A stretch of DNA of 64,000 bases, from contig JACKII010000003.1 of assembly GCA_020638555.1 (NCBI GenBank), positions 1 through 64,000 on the forward strand, written 5' to 3'. This document shows, one piece after another, positions 1 through 7,105 of this stretch. The notes beneath the pieces are model-generated. The model was given only the letters and a program-made list of their open reading frames with translations, did no database searches and was not told where the DNA came from. The position numbers were made by a program, and so were the translations under genes. Numbering within the stretch: position 1 is the stretch's first letter; every line of letters starts with the position of its first letter. Source of the DNA: Alphaproteobacteria bacterium. GTDB lineage: Bacteria > Pseudomonadota > Alphaproteobacteria > Bin95.

Positions 1-126
1 ACCGGAGAAGAAGCGCCGCGGCCGACCGAAGGGCAGCGCCTCCCCCGCACGAGCGGGGATGAACCTTTCTTCTCGGTCAGGGGGATGCCGAACCGGGCGC
101 CTCCCCCGCATGAGCGGGGATGGCCC
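1..126 (+). CRISPR. Distal end of a type I-E CRISPR array
   Basis: Two copies of a 29-base repeat lie at 37-65 and 98-126 with an exact period of 61 bases (29 repeat plus 32 spacer), the geometry of type I-E arrays. The repeat carries the I-E signature of a CCCCGC/GCGGGG stem followed by ATGAACC. The second copy is degenerate at its 3' end (ATGGCCC for ATGAACC), as terminal repeats often are, and no repeat follows. Bases 1-3 (acc) look like the end of an upstream repeat, so 4-36 would be a 33-base spacer. The leader and cas genes must lie left of the window; none is present here. Confidence 0.85.
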
Positions 127-200
127 AACTTTCCCATCCCATCAGGTCAGGCCCGCGTTCAAAACTTGTGCAGAACCACATCGCACCGAGGCCGACGTGA

Positions 201-647
201 TCAGTCGAACTCCCACGGCCTGGGGGCGGTCGGAAAGCGGATGGCCAGACGCGAGCGCGCCGACAGTGTGAGACCGAGTTCCGCCATCAATCGCAGCATC
301 AATTCCACCTGCTTGTTCGAGATCGTCAGCCAGGGCGAGACCTGGACATAGCCGGCGGGCATCTTCAGCAAGAGCGGCGTCTCTGCCAGCTTGCGCTCCG
401 CCTCGACCCAGCGGCCATAGGCCTGGCAGTAGGCCGCCAGCACCGCCCGGTCGACCTGCGTCAGAATCCCGATCTCGTTCAGCGTGCCGGCGACCCGCCG
501 CCACTCCGTCTTCGCCGTCGCCGACAGGTGCACAGGACAGGTCGGCTGGGTCGTCGGCGGCTTCGGTTCGCGCCCGTTGACCCGCCGCTTGCCGCGATTG
601 CCCTCGATCAGCTTCAGCGCCGTCGGTTTCGGTTTCCGGCCCCTCAT
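201..647 (-). CDS. Phage terminase small subunit, P27 family (orphan)
   Basis: The 148-residue product starts with the basic GRKPKPTALK stretch, followed by EGNRGKR and an EPKPP segment, the hallmark N-terminus of P27-family terminase small subunits. These proteins recognise phage DNA and recruit the large ATPase/nuclease subunit for packaging. Length is normal for the family and there is no internal stop. The large subunit, normally next downstream, is absent: the gene runs toward the end of the CRISPR array and no other phage gene is visible. No clear Shine-Dalgarno sequence precedes the ATG. It is most likely a prophage relic or cargo of the island; expression is uncertain. Confidence 0.85.
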   Translation of the reverse strand: MRGRKPKPTALKLIEGNRGKRRVNGREPKPPTTQPTCPVHLSATAKTEWRRVAGTLNEIGILTQVDRAVLAAYCQAYGRWVEAERKLAETPLLLKMPAGYVQVSPWLTISNKQVELMLRLMAELGLTLSARSRLAIRFPTAPRPWEFD

Positions 648-709
648 CGCTGCGCCATGATCGGTTCGATCGGGAAGTTGTCCCCTTGCACCCCCCGAGT
701 TTGTCGACT

Positions 710-766
710 CCTGCGGGTCATTAGGAATGGCTCCTCAAGGCAAAAACCCGCAGGAATGCGGGCTTT
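710..766 (+). promoter_or_regulatory. Pair of mutually exclusive stem-loops upstream of the IS110 element
   Basis: CCTGCGGGT at 710-718 can pair with ACCCGCAGG at 746-754. The right arm can instead form the hairpin CCCGCA/TGCGGG (747-752 with 757-762), followed by CTTT. Two competing helices, the second terminator-like, resemble an attenuator. It could equally be a structured end of the insertion sequence. Only the base pairing is seen; the function is inferred. Confidence 0.35.
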
Positions 767-776
767 GTCGGTAGAT

Positions 777-1035
777 TGGTCATGGGGATACCCGGTCGGG
801 AATTTCGCGGTTCTCTGTGTGAAGGACCCGCGCCGGTCCGTGATCGAAGCCCTGTAGAGATTCGACCTCCCCCCCTGTCTGTCTGAACTGTGCGAGAGTG
901 AGGGTGCGGAAGGGAGCCCGTCCCCCCCGAGGGTGTAGAGCCCGTGCGGGAGCATGGGCCCCTTCCGCGTTCCTTGAACCCTGAACAGTTGCTTGGGACC
1001 AGCGATCCCGCACGACATGGACAGGAGTTCTTACC
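777..1035 (+). ncRNA. Candidate IS110 bridge RNA region (left non-coding end)
   Basis: IS110-group elements encode a structured bridge RNA in the non-coding end just before the transposase gene. This stretch sits in that place and is strongly foldable. GCGGAAGGG-A-GCCC at 906-919 pairs with GGGC-CCCTTCCGC at 956-968, a 13-bp stem with one bulge around a roughly 36-base internal loop. GGTCATGG near 777-784 can pair with CCGTGATC near 838-845. A smaller GGGA/TCCC hairpin lies around 995-1008. A large internal loop within a long stem is what target- and donor-binding loops look like, but no loop-to-DNA match has been shown. Exact ends are unknown. Confidence 0.5.
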
Positions 1036-1962
1036 ATGCCACAAGCCGTCGTTGGCTGCGATCTCTCGCGCGCCTTCATCGATCTGTTCCATCTGCCCGA
1101 CGGGACAGTCGATCAAATCCCAAACACACCCTCGGCCATCGCGGCCTTTCTCGAGACGCTCGAACGCGATGCCCTTGTCGTCTTCGAAGCAACCAGCGAA
1201 TGCGATGGCGAACTGATCCGCGTGCTCGCAGGGCAAGGCCATCCCTATTGCCGCGTCAACCCGCGCCAGGCCCGCGAGTTCGCCCGCGCCACCGGCGTGC
1301 TCGCCAAGACTGACCGGGTCGATGCCCATCTGCTTGCGCGCATGGGCGCCGTGCTCGATTTGCCCGTCACAATCCCGCTCAGCCCGGCGCGCACCCGTTT
1401 GTCCGATTTCCTGAGACGGCGCAGGCAGTTGGTCGAGATGCGAAAGGCCGAAAAACTGCGCCGCCACAGCGCAGGATAACCGGAGATCGCCGCCGCGATC
1501 GAAGCGATGATCAATCTTCTCAACGGTCAGATCGCCGAACTCGATCAGCGCATCGCCCGCCTCATCAAGGACGATCCCACTCTGGCCCAACAGGCGAAAC
1601 TCCTGACCGATGTACCAGGCATTGGCCCGACCGTTCTCGCCACGATCCGGGGCGAACTGCCCGAACTCGGCACACTTTGCAGGCGCCGCATCGCTTCCCT
1701 CGCGGGCCTGGCACCTCATGCCAGAGAAAGCGGAACATGGCGCGGGGCACGACGCATCTGGGGTGGTCGGCGAAAGGTCCGTGAGGCTCTCTCCATCGCG
1801 GCCCTCTCTGCTTCCCGCTGCATTCCAGCCCTCACCGCCATGCGTGACAGACTGCGGCTCAAGGGTAAGGCTCCCAAGACGATCCTCATTGCAATCGCAC
1901 GCCAGTTCCTCGTCATCATCAACGCAATGATCCGAAAACAGACCCCAATCAGGATAGCCTGA
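1036..1962 (+). pseudogene. IS110-family transposase interrupted by an in-frame stop
   Basis: One continuous 308-codon frame reads as an IS110 recombinase except for a TAA at 1477-1479 (codon 148); codons 149-308 continue in the same frame. The N-terminal RuvC-like DEDD residues are visible: D9 (GCDL), E51 (FEAT), D93 and D96 (KTDRVDA). The C-terminal Transposase_20 domain has the VPGIGP helix-hairpin motif and the ESGTWRG segment with the conserved serine (S232). A good AGGAG lies 8 bases before the ATG. Apart from the stop the gene looks intact, so inactivation is probably recent, unless readthrough or reinitiation at the ATG at 1507 occurs. The stop falls between the two catalytic domains. 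Confidence 0.88.
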
Positions 1963-2006
1963 CAAACACAGTTGCCTCGGTTCTGATTTCCGGGTCTCGG
2001 GCGCGG

Positions 2007-2348
2007 GTGGGTGGCAGTCGCGACGTTCTCTGTGGTCTGACCAGGGAGCAAATCGACGAGGCGCGGGAGCGCACGCTTGACACCAAACGCATTCCCGAGG
2101 ACGACGCCCGCTTCGTGATGTCGTCGCCGCTGCTGCTTCTCTACCTCGTGCGGGGGCAGCTTGGAGACAAGACCTTCCTGGACGATAGCCTGATCCTGCC
2201 GGCCCTGGCCCTCCATTTCCCCGGCGAACGCGATCCGAACGCCCGCAAGCGCTATGTCCGCTACCGGCTCAACCGCATCGCCCAGCAGGAGGAAGCATTC
2301 GGGTTGTTCGATGACGAGCCTGCAGTCGACGAGGACATCGATGATTGA
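2007..2348 (+). pseudogene. C-terminal fragment of a Z1-domain ATPase/helicase-like defence protein
   Basis: The frame (open from before 2007) encodes LTREQIDEAR, an IPEDDARF segment, a PLLLLYL hydrophobic stretch, ALALHFPG and an acidic tail. I recognise this as the C-terminal end of Z1-domain proteins, which travel with MutL/GHKL-type ATPases, PD-(D/E)XK nucleases and AIPR proteins in restriction-like defence operons. The ATPase core is missing because the IS110 element and phage-type DNA lie where it should be. The stop overlaps the next start (ATG at 2341), so original operon coupling is preserved. It is too short to be functional. Confidence 0.6.
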
Positions 2349-2670
2349 GCGGCTTTGGGAATCACTGCGTCGGTCCACGACCGCAGTGCAGCAAAGGGTC
2401 GATGCAACGCATCCATTGGACCTTTACGCCGATTTCGAGCCGCCCGACCGGCCTAGCCTGCTGCTCTTGACCACCAAACGTCCTCCTGTAGCGCGCCCGG
2501 CGAAGTCCGTCACCCTCCAGACCGGCCGCCAGCAGGATGGGCGCTGGGCATTGCGCGCAACCGGCGCGGACGGAGACTACGTGGCCTTCCTAGAGCGGTT
2601 TCGGTCCTGGTTGACCCACCCTTCCGCCCCATCTGCCGCTGCCGCGAGGACAGGGAGACTGGGCGGGTGA
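2341..2670 (+). pseudogene. N-terminal fragment of a PD-(D/E)XK motif (DUF4420) nuclease-like protein
   Basis: The ATG overlaps the Z1 stop by 8 bases. The first ~83 codons (MIERLWESL, HPLDLYADFEPPDRP, then a RQQDGRW segment) match the start of the PD-(D/E)XK motif family that follows Z1 genes in these operons. From 2591 the frame enters the 105-bp palindromic element and reads element sequence to a TGA at 2668-2670. The nuclease core that should carry the PD-(D/E)XK residues is absent. The family call rests on the N-terminal pattern and on gene order. Confidence 0.55.
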
Positions 2671-2695
2671 GCCCGCTGGAAAAGACTCCGCTCTA
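2591..2695. repeat. Palindromic element alpha, copy A (at the defence-operon deletion joint)
   Basis: A 105-bp element bounded by TAGAGCG and its exact inverse CGCTCTA. The interior resembles three other copies in the window (18311-18414, 31255-31434, 55748-55853). It starts one base out of phase inside the PD-(D/E)XK fragment and ends 6 bases before the AIPR fragment, so it occupies exactly the junction between two truncated genes. Confidence 0.8.
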
Positions 2696-2701
2696 GCCAT
2701 C

Positions 2702-4138
2702 ATGCCGGGGGAGGCCTTGGCAGAAATCTATATCCGCCACGGCAGCCGGCTGCTTGAGGGCAATGTCCGCACGTTTCTGGGCCGCCGGGGCAATGTCAAC
2801 CGTGGCATCCAGAAGACGCTGGCCGAGGAGCCCGGACGGTTTTTCGCCTACAACAATGGCATAGCGGCCACCGCATCGGCGATGGAGGTTGGCGAGGACG
2901 GGCCGGGTGGCGCGCTGATCACCAGCCTGACAGACCTGCAGATCGTAAACGGCGCCCGGACCACGGCCTCGCTGGCGACGGCACTCCGGGACCGAAAACT
3001 CCCTGCCGGCAGGGTGTTTGTGCCCGTCAAACTGTCGGTGGTCGCACCCACTGTCGGAGAGCAGCTGATCCCCCTGATCTCACGCTACGCGAACAGCCAG
3101 AATGCGGTGCGCGCCAGCGATTTCTTTGCCAACCACGCCTTCCACCGACGGATCGAAGAGATCTCGCGGCGGATCCTGGCGCCCGCGACCGACGGATCGC
3201 AGGTCCAGACCCACTGGTATTACGAGCGGGCGCGAGGCCAGTATCTGAATGACCAAGCCGCGCTGACGGCAGCCCAGAAGTCGCATTTCCAGCGCATCCA
3301 TCCAAAGTCCCAGGTTATAACCAAGACCGACCTTGCCAAAGTCGAGACGTGCTTCGCCGGCGAACCCGACACCTCGTGCCGCGGCGCCGAAAAGGCCTTC
3401 ATACTGTTCGCAAAGGCCGTGACCGACGATTGGAAGGCAGAGCGGAAAAGAGCTGAATACACCGATGACTGGTTCCGGGACGCCGTGGCCAGGGCCATAA
3501 TTTTCCGGGCCTCCGAAAAGATAGTATCCGCGGCACATTGGTACGAGGGCGGCTATCGGGCCCAGGTCGTTGCCTATATCTGTGCCCGCCTCGCGCGCCT
3601 CGCGGCTGAGCAGACAAACGGAGGCCGACTGGACTACCGCCGCATCTGGGGCGCTCAAGGCCTTGACGAAGTCTTCCACCGACAGTTGGACGCCATTGGC
3701 GAGGCAATGATGCAGGTGCTGCGCTCGCCACCACGGGAGGGCCAGAACATCACCGAGTGGGCAAAACAGCAGGCGTGTCGCGAGGTCGCGATGAAAACGG
3801 CCGTGCCAATCGCGGCTGGCTTCAATGCTTGGCTGGTCGGAAAAGATGTCGACCGGAGCGAGCGCCGCGAACGGCAGGCGAAAGGCGTGGTCGATGATGA
3901 TCTGCGGGCCATGCAAACCGTGCTGGCAATCCCAAGCCGCGAGTGGATTCGTTTGCGGGAGGAATTGCGCCGCCGCCGATTGGTGCTAGGGCCTGACGAC
4001 GCCGCACTTCACGCCGCCTGTGGCGAAGCTGGCCGTCCGCCAAACGAAGTTCAGGCAAAGCGCCTTCTGGACTTGTTGGACAGGGCAGAGGAAGCGGGCC
4101 TCCGCGCGCCGGCTCAAACCATTGCGCAAAATGCATGA
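2702..4138 (+). pseudogene. AIPR-family (abortive-infection phage resistance) protein, N-terminally truncated
   Basis: The 478-codon frame opens at the IPGxxLAxIY-like segment (here MPGEALAEIY) and continues with LLEGNVRTFL, FFAYNNGI and IVNGARTT, the conserved core of AIPR proteins. Full-length family members carry a substantial N-terminal region before this point, which is missing here. The break coincides with the end of the palindromic element. The rest, including the C-terminus, has no frameshift or stop. There is no convincing ribosome-binding site, and the frame now follows an element rather than its operon partner. A residual function cannot be excluded but is unlikely. Confidence 0.75.
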
Positions 4139-4471
4139 CGCTGCATGCCAACCCAGATTGTTTCCGTTTCGATCCCAATCCGGTCGGCAAGAGAAAAATC
4201 AGGGGGATATTTCGACCCCGGTTCCCTTCGACGCGAGCGCACCCGGCTTCGAACCGGAGACCTTCGGCCGGGAAACTATCACCAAATCAATGCATTACAA
4301 AACAGGTGCCGAACCGTCGGAGTCACAAGCTTCGGAGAATAACGGCCGAGAGAGCACGAATTCGGCCACGACACCGTCCACCGAGGTCACAAGCCCATTC
4401 GCCATAACCCTGGAATACAACGAAAACATCCGGCCGAAGCCGGATGCGGAGAACATTGTCATGAGAACAGA
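4139..4471. other. Gene-free stretch between the defence remnant and tRNA-Ser
   Basis: No credible gene is visible. Composition is less GC-rich than the flanking chromosome. It adjoins the 3' end of the tRNA-Ser gene, the usual attachment position for integrative elements. I looked for a direct repeat of the tRNA 3' end and found none long enough to call an attachment site. Confidence 0.5.
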
Positions 4472-4563
4472 TGGCGGACAGGGAGGGATTCGAACCCTCG
4501 GTACCCGATAAGGGGTACGGCGGATTAGCAATCCACTGGTTTAAGCCACTCACCCACCTGCCC
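4472..4563 (-). tRNA. tRNA-Ser(GCU)
   Basis: Read on the minus strand, the 92-base gene has acceptor GGGCAGG pairing with CCTGTCC (one G-U), an anticodon loop TTGCTAA giving anticodon GCT, and a long class II variable arm. It also has a GGTTCGAATCC T-loop and an encoded 3' CCA at 4472-4474. The accessory region 1-4471 lies directly on its 3' side. Confidence 0.95.
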
Positions 4564-4696
4564 AGCGATCCGCGCCAACGGGCCTCGTGTGTACGATCCT
4601 CGCCCGATCCTGTCAATCCTGGCATGCACCGCTTTTTCGTGCCAACTAACACCCTATATCCAAACGATCGCTCCCCTGACCGAGTTGCCTCACCCC

Positions 4697-5650
4697 ATGG
4701 TCACATTAAGTCTGGTCGCCGGTTTGACTCTGCTCTTTGTCGGCGGCGAAGCCCTGGTACGGGGTGCGGTCGGAACGGCGCGCGCACTCGATATTTCGCC
4801 GCTCCTCATCGGCCTCACCGTGGTCGCCATGGCGACCTCGGCGCCGGAAATGGTCGTGTCCCTGGGCGCCGCGCTGGAAGGCAAGGCATCTATCGCAATC
4901 GGCAATGTCATCGGCAGCAATATCGCCAACATCCTGCTGATCCTCGGCGTGGCCGCGGTGATCACCCCCCTGCCCTGCGCCCGCGCGCTGGTGTTCCGCG
5001 ACGGGACCATGATGGCCCTGAGCGCGGCAGCCCTGGCGGCCCTGGCGTTCAGCGGCATCATAGCGCGCTGGCAGGGTGGCCTGATGCTGGTGGTTCTGGC
5101 TGGCTTCGTCTTTCTGACATTCCGGATGGAGCGGCGCGGGCGCAACGGAGGGGCGGAAATCCACGAGAGCGAGGCCGAAGAGGTCCCCTCGCCGCCCGGC
5201 GGCGTGGCGGGCGCCATGGTCATGCTGGCGCTTGGCCTCGGGGCGTTGCTGATTGGCGCGGAATTGCTGATCTACGGCGCCACGGAGACCGCCCGAAGCC
5301 TGGGCGTGTCGGAGGCGGTGATCGGTCTCAGCCTGGTGGCGCTCGGCACGTCGCTGCCGGAACTGGCCAGCGTCGTCGTGGCCGCCTGGCGCGGCCATGC
5401 CGACGTCGCCCTCGGCAATGTCATCGGCAGCAATATTTTCAATGTGCTGGCGATCCTGGGATTCACGTCCTCCGCGGTTCCCATCCCGGTCGACCCGCAA
5501 TTCACGGAGGTCGATATCTGGGTCATGCTCGGATCGTCGATCCTGCTCTTGCCGCTGATGCTGACCGGCGGTCGCCTCAACCGGATCGAAGGCGGCCTGT
5601 TTCTGGGCGGCTATGCCGCCTATATCGGCTGGCTCTACACCTGCACCTGA
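4697..5650 (+). CDS. Calcium/sodium antiporter family (CaCA) membrane protein
   Basis: A 317-residue inner-membrane protein made of two homologous halves of hydrophobic helices, the YrbG-type arrangement of Ca2+/cation exchangers. The two alpha-repeat motifs are clear: ATSAPE at 46-51 with GNVIGSN at 69-75, and GTSLPE at 217-222 with GNVIGSN at 240-246. The acidic and Asn residues of these motifs line the ion path in the family. A hydrophilic, Glu-rich cytoplasmic linker (about 145-170) joins the halves. The ATG at 4697 is chosen because translation from it begins directly with the first helix; upstream sequence in frame reads through the tRNA flank. It is transcribed away from tRNA-Ser. Confidence 0.88.
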   Translation: MVTLSLVAGLTLLFVGGEALVRGAVGTARALDISPLLIGLTVVAMATSAPEMVVSLGAALEGKASIAIGNVIGSNIANILLILGVAAVITPLPCARALVFRDGTMMALSAAALAALAFSGIIARWQGGLMLVVLAGFVFLTFRMERRGRNGGAEIHESEAEEVPSPPGGVAGAMVMLALGLGALLIGAELLIYGATETARSLGVSEAVIGLSLVALGTSLPELASVVVAAWRGHADVALGNVIGSNIFNVLAILGFTSSAVPIPVDPQFTEVDIWVMLGSSILLLPLMLTGGRLNRIEGGLFLGGYAAYIGWLYTCT

Positions 5651-5727
5651 GCCCGCGCCGATCGCCACACCGGGCTCGACGCGCGGCGGGCAGTATTGCC
5701 GGCTCCCGGCACTGACGGCAACGGGGC

Positions 5728-5747
5728 GGCCCCGAGGGATCGGGGCC
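5728..5747. terminator. Bidirectional hairpin between convergent genes
   Basis: GGCCCCGA and TCGGGGCC form a perfect 8-bp stem with a GGGA loop in the gap between the antiporter and the YegP-type gene. There is no T-run, so factor-independent termination is not assured. Confidence 0.45.
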
Positions 5748-5756
5748 GGTGTCGTC

Positions 5757-6089
5757 TCAGGTCAAATCTTCGGTCGGCGCGTCCGGCGCGTTGGTCTTCA
5801 CCGACTCGATGCCGTTGTCCCGACCGGCCTCGGACTCATAGCTTTCGCTCGTGCCGATCACCTGGCCGTTCGTGGCCTTGAGGTTGAACATGAACTTGCC
5901 GGCCTTGGTGTCCTTGCGCTCGTAGCGCGCATCGTGGGGCGCGTTGGTTTTCACCGAAGCAATGCCGTTTTCGGCGCTGGCGCGTTGCTTGTAGCCCTCG
6001 CTCGCCAGAATGTTCTGGCCGTTGCCGGCCTTCAGGCGGAAGCGGAACTCGCCCGCCTTGTCCTTGTAAAGTTCGAATTTCCCGGCCAC
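5757..6089 (-). CDS. YegP-type protein with two DUF1508 repeats
   Basis: A small 110-residue protein made of two tandem DUF1508 units. Each has the pattern GKFxxxxxxxGxFxFxLKAxNGQ, a serine/glutamate segment and GIxSVKTNAP (repeats at about 3-50 and 54-101). The GTG start at 6089 is chosen because AAGGAG lies 10 bases upstream and it gives the family's normal 110-residue length; the upstream in-frame ATG would add unrelated residues. The biochemical role of the family is not known. It is a single gene convergent with the antiporter. Confidence 0.85.
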   Translation of the reverse strand: MAGKFELYKDKAGEFRFRLKAGNGQNILASEGYKQRASAENGIASVKTNAPHDARYERKDTKAGKFMFNLKATNGQVIGTSESYESEAGRDNGIESVKTNAPDAPTEDLT

Positions 6090-6295
6090 GACCTTGCATC
6101 TCCTTGTCTGACATGAGGCAGGCTGCGTGCCGATATCAACGATTGCAGCCAATTCATGATGTTGCGTGCGTTTTTATCGCACGACTTTGAAAAAGTCGCA
6201 CCAAGGCGCCGGCCCGTCAAGCATCCCGGTTGCAGTCCCGCAACCCAGCGGTGCGCCGGCGGCAGCGCCGGACACTCCCGCCGGCGACCTGCCGG

Positions 6296-7105
6296 TCAGC
6301 CGAAGCGGCCGGTGATATAGTCCTGCGTGCGCTTTTGCTTCGGCACGGTGAAGACTTCGTCGGTCTCGGCATATTCGACCAGTTCGCCCAGATACATGAA
6401 GGCGGTGAAGTCCGAGACGCGGGCCGCCTGTTGCATGTTGTGGGTGACGATGGCGATCATATACTCCTCCTTCAGCTCGTCGATCAGCTCCTCGATCTTG
6501 GCCGTGGAGATCGGGTCGAGGGCGGACGCCGGTTCGTCGAGCAGGATGATCTCGGGCTTGATGGCGACGGTGCGGGCGATGCACAGGCGCTGCTGCTGGC
6601 CGCCGGAAAGGCTGAGGCCGCTGGCGGTCAGCTTGTCCTTGACCTCGTCCCACAGCGCGGCGCGGCGCAGGGCCGACTCCACGCGCTCGTCGAGATCCGT
6701 CTTGTCGAGACTTTCATAGAGCCGCACGCCGAAGGCAATGTTCTCGTATATGGTCATCGGAAATGGCGTCGGCTTCTGGAACACCATGCCGATGCGCGAG
6801 CGCAGCAGGTTCACATCCTGCCGGGGCGACAGGATGTCCTCGCCGTCGAGCAGCACCTCGCCGGTTGCGCGCTGGCCCGGATACAGATCGTAGATGCGGT
6901 TGAGAACCCGCAGCAGGGTCGACTTTCCGCATCCCGAAGGGCCGATGAACGCGGTCACCCGCTTGCGGTAGAGCGACAGGTTGATGTCTTTCAGCGCGCG
7001 GGTGGAACCGTAATAGAAGTTCAGGTCGCGGATGGTGAGCATCGGATCGAGGTCGCCGGCGGGCAATGCCTCGAAGGGCGGGGTCTGGGTGTGAATGGCG
7101 TCCAT
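6296..7105 (-). CDS. pstB: Phosphate ABC transporter ATP-binding protein PstB
   Basis: The 269-residue cytoplasmic ATPase drives high-affinity phosphate import through PstC/PstA. Walker A (GPSGCGKS, 55-62), the Q-loop with KPTPFPM, the signature LSGGQ (166-170) and Walker B (IILLDEP, 186-192) are all present. The sequence around the Q-loop and the C-terminal FTVPKQKRTQDYITGRFG tail is specific to PstB. Its ATG overlaps the pstA stop by one base (TGATG), so the two are translationally coupled. It is last in the pstSCAB order; phoU and phoB, common next neighbours, are not here. Confidence 0.97.
   Translation of the reverse strand: MDAIHTQTPPFEALPAGDLDPMLTIRDLNFYYGSTRALKDINLSLYRKRVTAFIGPSGCGKSTLLRVLNRIYDLYPGQRATGEVLLDGEDILSPRQDVNLLRSRIGMVFQKPTPFPMTIYENIAFGVRLYESLDKTDLDERVESALRRAALWDEVKDKLTASGLSLSGGQQQRLCIARTVAIKPEIILLDEPASALDPISTAKIEELIDELKEEYMIAIVTHNMQQAARVSDFTAFMYLGELVEYAETDEVFTVPKQKRTQDYITGRFG

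Larger units (their letters stand above)
777..1985 (+). mobile_element. IS110-family insertion sequence (boundaries approximate)
   Basis: The element comprises a structured non-coding left end, a DEDD transposase gene read left to right, and a short right end. IS110 elements lack obvious terminal inverted repeats, so the borders are estimates. On the right, Z1-homologous coding sequence resumes by about 2007. On the left, phage-type DNA rather than the rest of the Z1 gene is found, so this is not a simple insertion: a deletion or rearrangement accompanied or followed it. Confidence 0.6.

Noticed and set aside
721..1965. A long minus-strand open frame opposite the IS110 transposase
   Set aside because: It is the antisense shadow of the transposase and bridge-RNA region in GC-rich DNA; no recognisable motif.
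4240..4290. A TTCGAACCGGAGACC stretch resembling a tRNA T-arm, possibly an attachment-site remnant or second tRNA
   Set aside because: The rest does not fold as a tRNA and it does not repeat the tRNA-Ser 3' end beyond the generic TTCGAA.
4020..4511. An open frame running from the AIPR gene into the tRNA-Ser
   Set aside because: It overlaps AIPR in another frame and reads antisense through a tRNA; no start signal or domain.
6180..6200. Hairpin CGACTTT/AAAGTCG as a terminator of the pst operon
   Set aside because: It is about 100 bases past pstB, with a short weak stem and an interrupted T-run; it could equally belong to the YegP-type promoter region.
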